A program made the position numbers and the translations under genes. Below, one piece after another: positions 1 through 10,649 of a stretch of DNA of 64,000 bases (its first letter is position 1; each line of letters begins with the position of its first letter). Source of the DNA: Anastrepha obliqua (lineage: Eukaryota > Arthropoda > Insecta > Diptera > Tephritidae); NCBI RefSeq assembly GCF_027943255.1, contig NC_072896.1:32080501-32144500 (forward strand), written 5' to 3'. Below the pieces are notes generated by a model. The model saw nothing but the letters and a program-made list of their open reading frames with translations, had not been told where the DNA came from and did not search any database.

Positions 1-296
1 AATTGTACAGAAGCTTCAAGTGTTCATCTGGTGGCCAGATAACTGGATATCTAACACCGAATTGCATCGACGATGACATCAAAACCCAATCGCAACTGAA
101 GTAAGAGAACGTAAATGGAGATGACTTGGCCATACCCTACCAAAAGGTGGCACTGAAAACCGCAGACAAGCGCTGGATTTGAACCCCCAAGGGCGGCGCA
201 GAAGAGGCAGACCTAGGAGCTCTTGGCAACGCTGTGTCGAAAAGGAATACAAAGCCGTGGACAAAACATGCTCCGCAACGGAGATCAAAGAATTAT
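1..296 (+). pseudogene. RTE-like LINE, C-terminal remnant of ORF2
   Basis: Reading the + strand from about 100 gives a basic C-terminal segment: RERKWR, an internal TGA where W is expected, then LGHTLPKG, ALDLNPQGRRRRGRPRSSW and a stop at about 295. The pair 'RKWRW(L/I)GH' and 'NPQG.R.RGRPR.(S/T)W' is typical of the extreme C-terminus of RTE-clade and related non-LTR retrotransposon polymerases, downstream of reverse transcriptase. The rest of the element lies outside the window or is lost. The in-frame stop shows that it is dead. Similar tails occur at 2038-2486 and 9590-9865 on the other strand. The exact clade is inferred from motif resemblance only. Confidence 0.72.
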
Positions 297-480
297 GATG
301 TAATTATATACCCGAAACTTTTTTAAGGGTGCAGATTAAAAATTAGCTTAAAAATTTATAATATTTGAAAACTTGTGGAACTTTTCTAAGTTTCGTATAT
401 TATTATATAAATTTAGAAAGTTTAATTTATCTAGTTTGGCTTAAAGATTGAAAAAAAATTTTTTTAAGATAAATAACTGC
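297..480. other. AT-rich spacer
   Basis: Very AT-rich DNA between two LINE remnants. Nothing recognisable. Confidence 0.5.
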
Positions 481-1010
481 CCTGGCGAGGGGCCCACTTC
501 GACAAAAATTGAAAATTAGTCCGTTGTGATACCATACAAGGGAAAGCAAGAGGAAAGGAGAAAGAAGGAAGGAAGGAAAAGAACCAAACAGGTGGAAAAA
601 CTTAAGAGGGGGCTTTGAATTAGAGGATGACGACTAACAGTGGCGATTCACGTTCGTATCGTATTAACCCCTTCAAGATACTGATGAATTTCTCCAGATG
701 TGTGATATTTGAACCCGCAATATCCGCAGGTGTACCGAAAAAGTGAGAGAGCAGATGTCTGAAACTTTTCCCGATGAGAGCAGGGCAGCCGAGAAGAAAA
801 TGCTGAAATGATTGCACCTCGTCTTCTAGTCAGCTTCTGCAGAATGGACTTGAAGCAATTCCAAGCCCCACCACACGGACACCTAACGGACTGTGTCCGG
901 TAAGAAGACCTACCTAATTCCGAAGCTGCAGTTTTGTTAGCCTTAGAAGTTCCCTCGAGCTCCCATGATGTACCCGTGACCAGAAGGATCTCGCGGCTTT
1001 GCATGTTCGC
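481..1010 (-). pseudogene. RNase H-type LINE, 3' end (family A)
   Basis: On the minus strand a decayed C-terminal tail reads through several frames: a cysteine/histidine segment with QSFQHFLLGCPALIGKSFRH, preceded by RCPCGGAWNC. This is the C-x-C...HFL..CP tail that follows the RNase H domain in I/R1/LOA-group LINEs. The same peptide signatures (VRCPCGEAWHC, SSQHFLLSF) recur on the plus strand at 43.4-44.3 kb, so the two are copies of one family, here called A. The DNA at 481-600 is probably the 3' UTR: its complement carries GGTATCACAA, a motif shared with the LINE 3' ends at 41.8 and 61.2 kb. Frames shift at least once, so it is a pseudogene. Confidence 0.72.
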
Positions 1011-1600
1011 TCACTGAGTTGACACCCACCTGAAGGCCCATCTTTTTAGGAGCAGATCACAGATTCTCACCCATCCTCTCATTTTGCGATTGAAAAAATA
1101 TTAAAAAAAGAAATTTTAATTCGAAAAACTCTGTAAATATTAAAAAATTCGTCATGCACTCAGTTATGCTCGCCACTGTACATATTAAATATTTACTTAC
1201 CTCACTATCAGCATGCGTTCCATGCATTTGGCTTTCGCCAGAGCCTCCGAAACTTGCCCAGTGCTGCGGTGCTGCACTTTTTACTTTAAACGCTTTGTAG
1301 TTGTTTACAAATTGTAAATAACGGTACATATTTATAAATATGTCTATATGAAGTTATCAGCCCAATTCAATCGGACAAGCGACGATAATTGGAAATTTAA
1401 TTAGAAATAGTTTCAACTTTGTAAGATTTGTTCTGTTAAAAATGTTCTAATCGAAAGACAATCTAAACAATGTGCGATATAGAATACACAAATACAGTGA
1501 CTTAAAAATGTAGCCATACGTATGACGAACAAGGTGGGAGTTTAGATGGATATCTAATGGTCATGCTTCGATAACAAAAGGTTGTGTATAGTTTGACAAC
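1011..1600. other. No recognised feature
   Basis: AT-rich sequence. A 90-codon minus-strand ORF (1057-1329) has no family signature I recognise and is probably chance. Confidence 0.4.
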
Positions 1601-2028
1601 TTAAATTGAAAAAAGGTATTGAGAAACTGTTTCAGTAATGACACTCTAAAGAAAAAAGCCATTTACGAGTAGTGTGAACTCCTCAGAAGCGATCGGGAGA
1701 CCATTGAGGTTGACGAATGCAATAGCAGGCCTTCGACAACGAAAACTGGTGAAAACATCAAGTGAAAGAAGAGTTGATCACTAACCGCAAATTAACAATC
1801 AGAGAGCAGGAGAGCTGACAGATAACTTGAGCATTCCTTATGAATCAGTTCATGGCATTGTAGTTAATAGTTTGCAATAATGGTCACAAAGGACCTGAAT
1901 TTGATGCAAGGAAGGGTCCGCGTTGATATCGATACCAAGACCTCATTTTCATGGCCCACAGAATCATGATTTCTGATCCAACATTGATCAAACGCATAAG
2001 CGTCTTGAGACGAGACGCGGGTTTATGA
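1600..2028 (+). pseudogene. mariner transposase fossil, N-terminal half
   Basis: Broken plus-strand reading shows NDTLKKKAIYE, then RETIEVDECNSRPSTTKTGENIK, then an HTH-like stretch (TIRE.ADNLSIPYESVHGIVVN), ending in a frame with DET.VYE near 2005-2028. This order matches the N-terminal DNA-binding region, linker and first catalytic Asp block of a mariner transposase. Stops and frameshifts are frequent. The reading stops at the point where a LINE tail has inserted (2038). The minus-strand mariner at 49.8-50.5 kb carries near-identical signatures (RNDTLKK; LNIAYGSIQEI), so both probably belong to the same subfamily. Confidence 0.7.
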
Positions 2029-2037
2029 GTTAGTTAC
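2025..2037. repeat. Probable target-site duplication (left)
   Basis: ATGAGTTAGTTAC here matches ATGAGTTAGTAC at 2487-2498 with a 1-base indel. The pair flanks the LINE tail between them. Confidence 0.6.
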
Positions 2038-2486
2038 TTACTTACCATACTTAGATGGCCCTACAACCAAACGTCCGTTTTGACCGAATCTAAAACATTG
2101 CGCCATCCAGCTCGGTTCGCTGCTTGCTGGCGCCAGTTGGGGACAGCGAGTGCTGCTAGGTTATGCCTCACTTGATCTCCTCAGCGAAGAGTAGGTCTTC
2201 CTCGTCGTCCACTAGGGGGCTCCCTCCTGAAAGACTGCCGCCCTGGAGCACTTTCGTTCATTCTCGAGAGATGGCCCAACCAGCGCAGCCGCTGTATTTT
2301 AATACACTTCACTATGTGCACATATCGGTATAGCTCATACCGCCCGCTTTTCCGTCGGATACGGAACTTATTCTCGCCTACGCGAAGAGTTGTCGTCATC
2401 GACCAAGCTTCTGCGTTATACCAGGTCAAGTCCAAAATCAGACAGACTGGCGTCATAGAAATGTTTTTGATGGCGCCATCTTTTTA
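2038..2486 (-). mobile_element. 5'-truncated RTE-like LINE tail
   Basis: On the minus strand, 2456-2181 reads ELYRYVHIVKCIKIQRLRWLGHLSRM followed by SGRRGRPTLR, a stop, then DQVRHNLAALAVPNWRQQA and AGWRNVLDSVKT. This is the post-RT C-terminal tail of an RTE-like or CFDP2-type LINE. The element is 5'-truncated and ends in a short AGTA-like simple tail on the minus strand near 2038. A 12-13 bp imperfect direct repeat (2025-2037 and 2487-2498) flanks it, so it appears to be a separate insertion into the mariner fossil or its neighbourhood. One in-frame stop shows decay. Confidence 0.72.
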
Positions 2487-2498
2487 ATGAGTTAGTAC
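2487..2498. repeat. Probable target-site duplication (right)
   Basis: ATGAGTTAGTAC, partner of the repeat at 2025-2037. Confidence 0.6.
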
Positions 2499-3300
2499 GT
2501 TGGAAATTACATCCCTAGTTGATTCCCAGTGAATGTGCTGGAATCTGGTGTTGCAGAATACCATGTTCCAGGCCCCGACGAAGTCGATCAGCCCCTGTCG
2601 GTTACCGGATATTTCGTTGTGCAGGCAACTGTGGGACCCAAAATTGCCTCCTGGTCACGATCCAGGCGCTCATTGCAGGAATCTTTGGCCGTATCATCCT
2701 TCTCTTCCATTGGGGCGTGGGCACAAATGAGCGATATGTGGAAAAATCTCGCTCTGATGCGTATTATTGCGAGGCGCTCGTTCACCAGAGTGAATGACAG
2801 TACTTGGCGTCGAAATCTCTCCCACAACAAATCCAACACCGATTTGCGCTCTTTTACATGGCAGCTGCAGTAGTCATCGCAAGGTCCTATGGTTTTCTTG
2901 CCTTGCCTCGTCTGTCGCATCTCTTGAATGGCAGTGATGTTAGCCTTTACTCTCACGAGGATACCAACCAGCCGGGCAAAGACACCTTCCCCTTAAGGGA
3001 CCGAACAATCCAGGTGCATGCCCTCAAATCATATTCCTTAGTTCGTTTGCAGGGGTCGTCATCAGTATAGGGAAGTCTCATCCGAGGCTTTGTTTGTGTT
3101 TCCATTGGCGGGGGATTTTTATGTGGCGGGTCTCCAACCCAGCGCATAACCAGGTATTCTGGGATGATTCGCCTTCTCACGTTGGCTCACCCCCGAACGG
3201 GTGTGCGGAAGCTACCCAGAAGATACTTGGGCTAATCTCGGAACTTCTGAGCTGCTTCAACCATATGCAGAAGAATCCTGGACACTCTTAAGTGAATCGG
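2499..3300 (-). pseudogene. RTE/CFDP2-type LINE, endonuclease domain
   Basis: The minus strand carries most of an apurinic-type endonuclease domain. It starts with RMRLPYTDDDP and LRACTWIVRSL (first strand of the fold), continues with NITAIQEMR (catalytic Glu block), GPCDDYCSCHV, FHISLICAHAPMEEKDD, and ends with LIDFVGAWNMVFCNTRFQH near 2530-2600. This order is that of the endonuclease of RTE-like LINEs often annotated as craniofacial development protein 2-like. It lacks the downstream half containing the terminal SDH motif and the whole RT, so it is a 3'-truncated fragment with small frameshifts. A related piece with the later part of the domain lies at 45.66-45.88 kb. Confidence 0.78.
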
Positions 3301-3404
3301 GATCAGTAACTTTCCCCACTTGCGTAGACTTCTACATATGGAAACATCCTAATAAGACTAGTCCCAGGGTAATTTGCACAGTTTATAGGATTAGGCAGAG
3401 TACT

Positions 3405-4140
3405 CTAGGTTAAGAGTACGACACGCAAAGCACACATCAGCCAAGTGAGGTCGAGGTTGTGCTGCTGTAGAGGTGAGGAAGTGGATGCAAGATAATTTTT
3501 AGCCATTATCACCGTATCGTCCGCATATATGCATACATAGCTGTGTGCGTGATTTATGTCAACGGTGGATTTGCAGTAAATAAAGTGCATAGGGCCAGTC
3601 CCATAACACTACCTTACCTAGGCACATCTGCTTCAATTCGGTGAAGAATAGTTACTTCATTGCGCATTTTTACAAGAAAGTGTCTACTTTCTAGGTATGA
3701 TTTAAGCACCTTGTAATAGCAGAGAGGCAGATTCACTTGGGGCTCGTGTAACAATCCTACATGCCAAATTTCATCAAATGTGCTCTTTTCTTGCGCTTCT
3801 CCAGCGAAATTGTAGACAGAATTGACTTGGTCAATGGCCGAATGCTGTTGGCGAAATCCAAACTGGTGTGCCGAAATTAGTTGCCTCTGTATATTAATCG
3901 ATATGAGTCTTATTAAAAATAGTTTTTTAAAAGGTTTTGAACGAAGAAATCATTTCTAGAGGATTGTCTGGCTTTGGTACGAGGATAATTTGGGCTACTT
4001 TCTATTGCAGAGGAAAATACTCAGTTCTTAAAATTAATTGAAAGCGTAGACGATAAATTTGCGGAAGTATAAAGGCAATTCTTTTAGAATTTAATTCGTT
4101 ATGAGGTCATATCTTCGCGCTTTATTTAACTTCATGTCTT
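3405..4140 (-). pseudogene. Jockey-clade LINE, reverse transcriptase fragment
   Basis: On the minus strand, around 3950-4030, the frame YFPLQ, stop, KVAQIILVPKPD matches the early RT block of Jockey-type elements. Around 3510-3590 it reads CIYADDTVIMAKN, the YADD catalytic box. Between them DE..HVG and NLPL.YY.VLKSYLESRHF resemble the palm region, but stops and indels are common. The motif order on one strand supports a single decayed element of which only the RT core remains. No RNase H or 3' tail is visible. Confidence 0.7.
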
Positions 4141-4170
4141 TATTTATTAAATCTTTAACCTTTTTCCAAT

Positions 4171-4172
4171 TA
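4171..4172. repeat. TA target site, left edge of DD41D-type element
   Basis: TA dinucleotide directly before the inverted repeat that begins with AAGGGTGGCTAAATTT. The right-hand TA has mutated. Confidence 0.5.
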
Positions 4173-5442
4173 AAGGGTGGCTAAATTTCAAGGATCAATG
4201 TTGAATGTGAACCACACTTAAATATCAAGTTTTTTCTTCATCTCATTTGACATTTTCTAATTTCAGACTAATTCAATTTGAACCATAGAAATATACACAA
4301 TCGAACAAAGCGTTAAACTTATTCAGGCTTATTATGAAAACGGGCGTTCCAATGAAAATGCATATCGCGCACTTCGTCATTTTTTCGGACAATTTAATCG
4401 TCTAAATGTGCGTACAATCGGAAAAAGTGTGCAAACGTTTGAGCAAACAGGGTCTGTAGAAGATTTGAAAAAACCAGCTCGTACTGCAGAAAATATTGCT
4501 GCTGTTCGCGATAGTGTGGTTGAAGAGCCGTCCACCTCAACTCGTCGTCGTGCCCAACAATTGCACCTCTCACGCTTGTCGTTGATGAACATTATAAATA
4601 AAGACTTGCCTTTACACGCTTACTAGGTGCAATTGACTCAAGAACTAAAGCCTCTTGGGCATTTCAAGCGTCGTCAATGATCAGAATGGTGGCAGGAAAT
4701 GGCAACAGTGAATGACCATCAAATCATCTTCAGTGATGAGGCACATTTTCACATCAGTGGATTCGTCAATAAGCAGAATTGCCACATTTGGGCGAATGAT
4801 AATCCAAGAGTTATTGCCGAAAAACCAATGCACCCACAAATAGTGACTGTTTGGTGCGATTTATGGGCCGGCGGCTTCATTGGGCCGTATTTTTTCCAAA
4901 ATGAGGCCGGTCAGGCAGTTACTGAGAGATGAGAGTCGTGAGATGATAACGAAGTTTTAATGGCCCCAAATTGGAAGATATGGATGTGGACGATATGTGG
5001 TTTCAACAATACGGTGTCACACAGCTAACGAAACAATGGCTCTTTTGCAAGAAAAAATTTGATGGCCGAATAATCTCACGTCGCGCCGATGTCAATTGGC
5101 CGCCAAGATAATGTGATTTGACATCGTTGGACTTATTTCTTTGGGGTTATTTGAAAGAAAAGATGTGCGTCGATAAACCAGCAACAATTCAAGAGCTAAA
5201 GGATGAGATAATTCGGCACATTTACGGCATAGAACCTCAATTATGCCTCAGCGTCATCGAAAATTGGGACCATCGGATGGAGGTGTGCCGCCGAGGCCGC
5301 GGCGACCATTTGGCCAATATTTTGTTCTATACGTAGTTGAGGAATACTAATATTACCATAATAAAGAGAAATCATAATAGTTTCCTAAAAAAATTGTATT
5401 TCATTCCAAATCAACACCGGCCCTGAAAACTTAACCACCCTG
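4173..5442 (+). mobile_element. Decayed DD41D-type Tc1/mariner-superfamily element
   Basis: The left end AGGGTGGCTAAATTTCAAGG matches, inverted, the right end near 5400-5442 (complement AGGGTGGTTAAGTTTTCAGG). Between them the plus strand reads a transposase in pieces: IEQSVKLIQAYYENGRSNENAYRALR, RTIGKSVQTFEQTGSVED, AENIAAVRDSVVEEPSTS, a stop, then IIFSDEAHFHISGFVNKQNC (first Asp), VTVWCDLWAGGFIGPYFFQNEAG, a frame carrying DMDVDDMWFQQYG (second Asp replaced by Tyr) and SLDLFLWGYLKEKM (third Asp block). Several stops and frameshifts make it nonfunctional. It is related to, but diverged from, the element at 16.68-17.99 kb. Confidence 0.88.
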
Positions 5443-6640
5443 CTGCGTAGATCCGGCGTATGATTGGTTGACATTTCTTTCCGTGCACTTTTGCACAAAA
5501 AACACGGCAAATAGGATTACAAAAGTAGAATGAAAGCTACCTGGTGTAGTATGGAGCTGAAGCGTTAAAAAAATTTGCTGTAAAAAAATGTATGTACAGA
5601 AAATGCTAATTTTCTCAGAAATCTATAGAATGATTCAAGAGAGATGCAGATTTTGGAGAAAAATTAATCTTTCTTTTTCAGACTATTAATACTACAGACT
5701 TCGGCGAGCTTAGTCATGTAGCGGTACTCAGTTGAGGTGACTCAAACGTTTTATGAAAAAGTTCATTCTACAAAAAGTGCAACTCGAGCTCAAATGGCGG
5801 CTAATTAACTCCATCGTATATTTTTCTTTAGTGTTATGCCAATAAGCTCGAGATGGTGGCAGTGCTGAAGAGCGAAATCATACGCTCTAAATTACATACA
5901 GTCCGAACCCGAAAAGACATGGAAAATTTTGGAGGAGTTGTTGTGCGAATTTAATGGGTATACTTTGTTTCATATATAAATTCCTTGCACTAAAATATAT
6001 GCTGAAATATGTTTTATTTATAAAAGAAAATCTGCAATTTTATTAAATTACTCTGCATGTCATTTAGCTGATTATAGGAAACTTGACAAATCCCTCAATT
6101 GGAGTGGAAAAAGGGCTTCGAATATTAGACAAAGCGTATTGATTTTAATCGACAATATTAATATTTTAATAAATAATAAAACCATTTTTTTTATAAATAT
6201 TTAGTTTTACTTGCCTATCTCGAACTCTAGTAACATTCGCTTTTTATTAAATTTGTATGCAATTTAAACCGTAAATGGCGAGAAAGCCTCGTTCGTCCAT
6301 GCAATCAATTATTAACGCGCGCAACCTCCTTTCAATGCAATCTTCAGCCTTCTACTTACATTATTAAATGGATGCTATGCCTTTTACATACGTACACACA
6401 TACACCCATTATTGATACACCGATGGGATCAATGGCCTTAATTTGTACAGAACAAAAGCCACCATTGCGTTTTTCTTTATTTCCGCTTACACCGGAAACA
6501 ACAGGCCACAACAATATGACAAAAGAAAACAATGGCAAACAGACACATTTGCCGCCATATATTATAATAAAGGTATGTGTGTATGTATTAAAGGTATGTA
6601 TGTATGCGTGTATACATTTATGAACTTGCTTGACAGGCTT
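5443..6640. other. No recognised feature
   Basis: AT-rich sequence with short CACATA runs near 6390-6420 and 6570-6620. No coding, RNA or repeat signature recognised. Confidence 0.4.
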
Positions 6641-6649
6641 TTACTCATA

Positions 6650-7275
6650 AGTGTTTAAGCGTACATTCATACAGCTGTGACATGTACAGTCGTGGGCTTT
6701 GAAATAAAGGCAGCAGAAGCTGGCAGACGAGCGAGCAAAACTGTATGCGCTAAAAGAGCAGGGTCGAATTAACATATCAATGATCATGAAAACAGAGAAG
6801 TCTATATCCGTACTCAAGTAGCTAGAGCGTTGAAAAAACTCCACAAAGGGAAGGTGGACCGATATGCTAACCCAAACATAGGAAAATGGCTCAATCGAAG
6901 CTATGGTGAGCTTAACTTCCACCTAACAAAATTCTTCTTTATGGCTGGTACCAGAAATACCTACATCGCCTTGGGATACGTTACTCGCTTTTATGTCCCG
7001 GACGATGTAAGGCATGTGTATTTCGCATGCCCACGATTTGCGACTATTAGAAGCAATTTAGTAGCACTCTCACTAGATCTGATAGTACCAGAAAATATAG
7101 TCCGCATCATGATGTCTTCAAGGTATGCGTGGGATAAAATTTCGTCGGCGATAAAGTACACGAGGTAAGCGGCAGCTAAACAGACGATACTTGACAAACA
7201 AACGGACTCTAAAGTCGAAATGTTACAAGTACGGTGGGAGGGGATGGACAGGCCCAACTGGGATGGTTTCCTTCG
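6650..7275 (+). pseudogene. R1-type LINE, C-terminal fragment
   Basis: A 112-codon plus-strand ORF (6830-7168) carries IGKWLNRSYGELNFHLTKFF, then DDVRHVYFACPRFATIRSNL and ENIVRIMMSSRYAWDKISS. This W..R.HGE.N.HLTQFL...HVFF.CPRF architecture is the post-RT tail of R1-clade ribosomal-type LINEs and relatives. The usual first Cys pair before HVF is replaced, and upstream sequence from 6650 shows only traces in other frames (REVYIR.QVARALKKL). No RT domain remains. Downstream DNA to about 7275 is probably the 3' UTR. Confidence 0.7.
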
Positions 7276-7510
7276 GGAATAAACATAACTAGGGGAGGAT
7301 TTTAAAGTAATATGCAACTTCAACGGACTGCATGTGAAGAGTAACTGACGTAGAGCCTAGTGCTCAACCGTCTTCCCGACGATTTACTTAACTGTTGTAC
7401 CGGGAGGGGATCGGTACATTGACGGTAGGAGGTTTAGTTTGGGTTAAAGTCCTACACTGACGGCGTACAGGCTTATCATAAAAATAATAATTGAACTCCT
7501 ATATTATTGA
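7276..7510. other. Spacer
   Basis: No recognised feature. Confidence 0.4.
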
Positions 7511-7516
7511 ATATGA

Positions 7517-8140
7517 ATTAGGTGGCAACGCTGTTTTAATTTTTTTTATTAGCATTTTTTCGTTCCCTCTAATGATGAAAGGCGCATTTCAATTAATTTA
7601 ACTGTGTAATATTTTATCATATTCCCATAGAGAGTTAGGTGGCAACACTTTACTAAAATAATTTTTTTATTTGAAGCTTTCATTTTACTTGATTCCTACA
7701 TATGTATATACTTATATTGCAACATATAGTAAAATTTTCTAGCTAATTTAAAATTTTTTATAAAAATTAGGTGGCAACGCTAAAAGAAATATGTTTATAT
7801 TAATGCTATCTTAACTATTCATTTCATTTGACAAACATATCCTGATATGGAATTAATTTTTATTTTTTCACTGCCAATAAGGTGGCAACACCATTCAAAG
7901 AATTTTTTCTTAAAGCGTTGTTTTAATACTCAGTTTCTAGTGTTTTCAATTGAACATAGTTTTGAATTTAATTTCCTGTTTTCTCTTGAAAATTAGGTGG
8001 CAACGCTATCAACATATCGCTTTTGAGGAAAGATTTCTTAAATACCTATGTTTTGACACCCTTATTGTAATATTTATTTATGAATGTTTGTTTTTAGTTA
8101 ATTACACTTTTCGATTATTGGAAATAATTGGCAGCACTAT
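7517..8140 (+). repeat. Tandem array 1 of ~111-132-bp units with a GGTGGCAAC box
   Basis: The box (T/A)AGGTGGCAAC(G/A)C occurs at about 7521, 7638, 7770, 7881 and 7996, with a degenerate TTGGCAGCAC at about 8128. Spacings are 117, 132, 111, 115 and about 131 bp. The DNA between boxes is AT-rich and diverged, but repeats soft motifs such as TATTGCAA..T and runs ending in ATTAGG. The box is far better conserved than the rest of each unit. The same box and spacing recur at 27.65-29.02 kb. It could be an old satellite, or repeated transposon ends (its complement GTTGCCACCT resembles hAT-type termini). I see no ORF. Confidence 0.82.
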
Positions 8141-9400
8141 TCTAGTAGAGTGTTACCTAGAAAATATCTGCTTGTAAAATCAATAATATTTCGAAGAAAG
8201 TAAAAATTTTCTAGGTTGACGTAGTTCTTTTTTAAGAAGCCATTTTCAAGGCATATTCCAATTCTTGAGCGTTCATAGCTCATGAGCTGGATTGTCCCGG
8301 GCCTAACCCATAGATGTCACTAGTTTTATTGCATTCACCTCTTTTTCAGTTAGTACTAACCTTAAAAGGACAAAAACAAACAATTTTGTAAGCTAAAATT
8401 GTTTTTGTACTTCATGCCAGCTGGTGTCGCAATATCACAATTTGGTATTTGCCTTTGGCATTACTTTTTTCTAGTTCATATGGAATCAGTGATAGCAAAT
8501 TTTCGTTGTTAAAGCAGAGGATTGTATGCGTAACTTTTCTACGACAGACTGGGTGATAAGCCTATTTTAAAGTATTTTCTTTAAGTTCCTAATTACGAGT
8601 ACAATGGGCAATCAAATTTGAGTGCTTGGTTCTATATAAATTAGCTCCGGACTACTTATATCGACGAGTCATCGAACGAACAAATTTAAAGTAAATTCAT
8701 GAGAAGGTATGCGTCTCTATTTTATTGCACGCCGCTGTGCATGAAATACATACTTTCGCAAAAATACACACATGAATGCTGCGGTAACATTCGCATTGCA
8801 ATCAATAATCCCACTTAAACATCACTCATTTATAGGCAGATAAATGTACATAGATTTTAAGCGTAGATATATGCACGGACATAAATACACTGTGCTAAAT
8901 AACGATGTAGACCTATAATAAATAAAAGGGACTTAATATAACTAGTAGAGACTTATTAGAAAAAATTTGAGAACTTATTTGTTTCTCATTTGATTTTAAT
9001 ACTTTTTTTATGGAAATATAGTTCATTCTTTTACAAGAAACATGTAAACCCAAGTTTTAAACTTTTTGTAAATTAAAAAAATTAATAAATTTCCATCAGA
9101 GCCCATTGAATTTTGGTATAATAAAGTGCAATTTTTAAGTGGCTTAAATGTCTCGTTGATTTTTGGTAATTTTTTTTCTGATGGTCTTGGGCGTTTTCTC
9201 GCACATAAAACATAAGTCGGGTATACCTTATATGGAGAAAATGTACAACAGGCGAAAACAAAAATTGTCAAAAATCAACGCGATCACTGAACCACTTGAA
9301 ACTTGCATTTTATTCTATCAAAATTTGACGAGGCATAAAACTGCAAACTCCAGATTTTTTTTTTAAATTCTAATTATTATTAATACAAGAAAAAAGCTTA
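8141..9400. other. No recognised feature
   Basis: AT-rich DNA with short ORFs of no recognisable family. One CACACA-type stretch near 8760-8780. Confidence 0.4.
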
Positions 9401-9404
9401 ACAT

Positions 9405-9575
9405 ATTTGAGCCAAAAATCCTACGTCGCTTTCTTGAACCGGTGTGGATAGATCACGTCAACTATCGCCTACGTTTCAACGATACGCCTAACTGAGCCAA
9501 ACGGCTTCCAAATCGTTGGCTACATTAAGCTTCAGCGCCTTAAATGGTCTGCTCATGTTTTAAGGATAACCTAAA
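9405..9575 (+). pseudogene. RTE-like LINE, short C-terminal fragment
   Basis: The plus strand reads ILRRFLEPVWIDHVNYRLRFND, a stop, then IVGYIKLQRLKWSAHVLRIT. This resembles the tail between RT and the GRPR motif of RTE-like LINEs and parallels ELYRYVHIVKCIKIQRLRWLGHL at 2.2-2.46 kb. Only about 50 codons survive. Confidence 0.6.
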
Positions 9576-9589
9576 TAAAATTGCAAAAA

Positions 9590-9865
9590 AGATCTCCTAT
9601 ACAGGTAGTAAGCTGTGATAATTATTAGTGGCGATCGCGCTGCCTTTGGGCGCATAGTGCCGAAACGAATGCTTTCCAATATTGGCTACTTCTCGCTTTC
9701 GTCTTAATTTGGGTCCATGAGTGAGATTTTGAATTTCTAAAAATTCTTCATTAAGGCTACGGCGGCAAGATCCCTTAGGGCGTTCTTGTGGGTTGCAGTC
9801 CAGTGCCATTCTACTTATTCGATCGTTGGCTTGTACAACGAATAGCCAATCCAAATCCATTTGAG
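9590..9865 (-). pseudogene. RTE-like LINE, C-terminal fragment
   Basis: A minus-strand 87-codon ORF reads VVQANDRISRMALDCNPQERPKGSCRRSLNEEF, then IQNLTHGPKLRRKREVANI and RHYAPKGSA. The block ALD.NPQ.R.KGS.R.SL resembles the NPQG.R.RGRPR.TWRR.L tail of RTE-like LINEs, and the end resembles their W..LV.ALCA closing motif. The consensus GRPR has become GSCR. It lies tail-to-tail with the plus-strand fragment just upstream, so two separate truncated insertions are likely. Confidence 0.6.
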
Positions 9866-10387
9866 CTCTCGTATTTCAATGTCAAATGGTTTTGCGTGCG
9901 AGTCACAGGTTGCGGATAGTGAACCGCCTTCAGAGGTAAGCTGCGAATAAGTTTTTTCTAACAAATAAGCAGTCCCGGACAAGCAACGGGTGGTGGATAC
10001 GGCCGTAGTAGGGTGGACAATGGGCTCTGTACAGTCTTAAAAAAGGCTACAAGGTCAAATGCATGCTGCCTTTAGCAAGCACTTAGCCCAAATCAGCGGT
10101 TGTCTTGTAGCAAGCGGCTGAAAAAGGCAATACTGCTCCCACCAGCTAAATCTAAGATGGCAGCCCCATCGTGCGGTTAGGTACCGTAGGCTAACAACTA
10201 ATTAATCTTGAATTAAATCTGTTACTGAAACCAAATCAATCTGAATAAAATGGAATATTAAGCTGTAAGTGCCTTATAAAAGAGGCCGATCGAGGACACA
10301 GTTAATGACTTGGCGTCATCTTTGGACTGAAAAACTTTGGGATGTCTGCAAAGAATCGAGATTCTTGGTCGGAACGTCGCGCAAAAA
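9866..10387. other. No recognised feature
   Basis: No family signature recognised. May include LINE 3' UTR remnants. Confidence 0.35.
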
Positions 10388-10640
10388 ATGATGATGATGG
10401 GGAGAGGATTTAGTATTGTGAGCTGAAATGTCTATTATGCTCTCTTCATTGTTTCAGTGAAATTCTCTGAGCCAAATTTCCTCACAAAAAAACAGTGTAG
10501 GTATGTCAATTTTAATATTTTTCCATTTTTGGAGTCTATTGAGGAGTTTATGGCATTCCCAGATTCAGATTGAAAAGTTGTAAGCTTTGATGAAAATTTA
10601 TTGAATCTTTTTTTGATTTTCATAAAATTTCAAACTTGTT
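10388..10640 (-). pseudogene. LINE 3' end, copy 1 of a repeated tail
   Basis: On the minus strand a short frame ends in FGSENFTETMKRA and a stop, followed by a 3' UTR containing TAGACATTTCAGCTC and finishing in CATCATCATC. The same order, in a closely similar sequence, occurs at 11378-11660, where a Cys-His tail is readable. The two are therefore 3' ends of one LINE family, about 1 kb apart and on the same strand. Confidence 0.5.
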
Positions 10641-10649
10641 TTATCTAGC

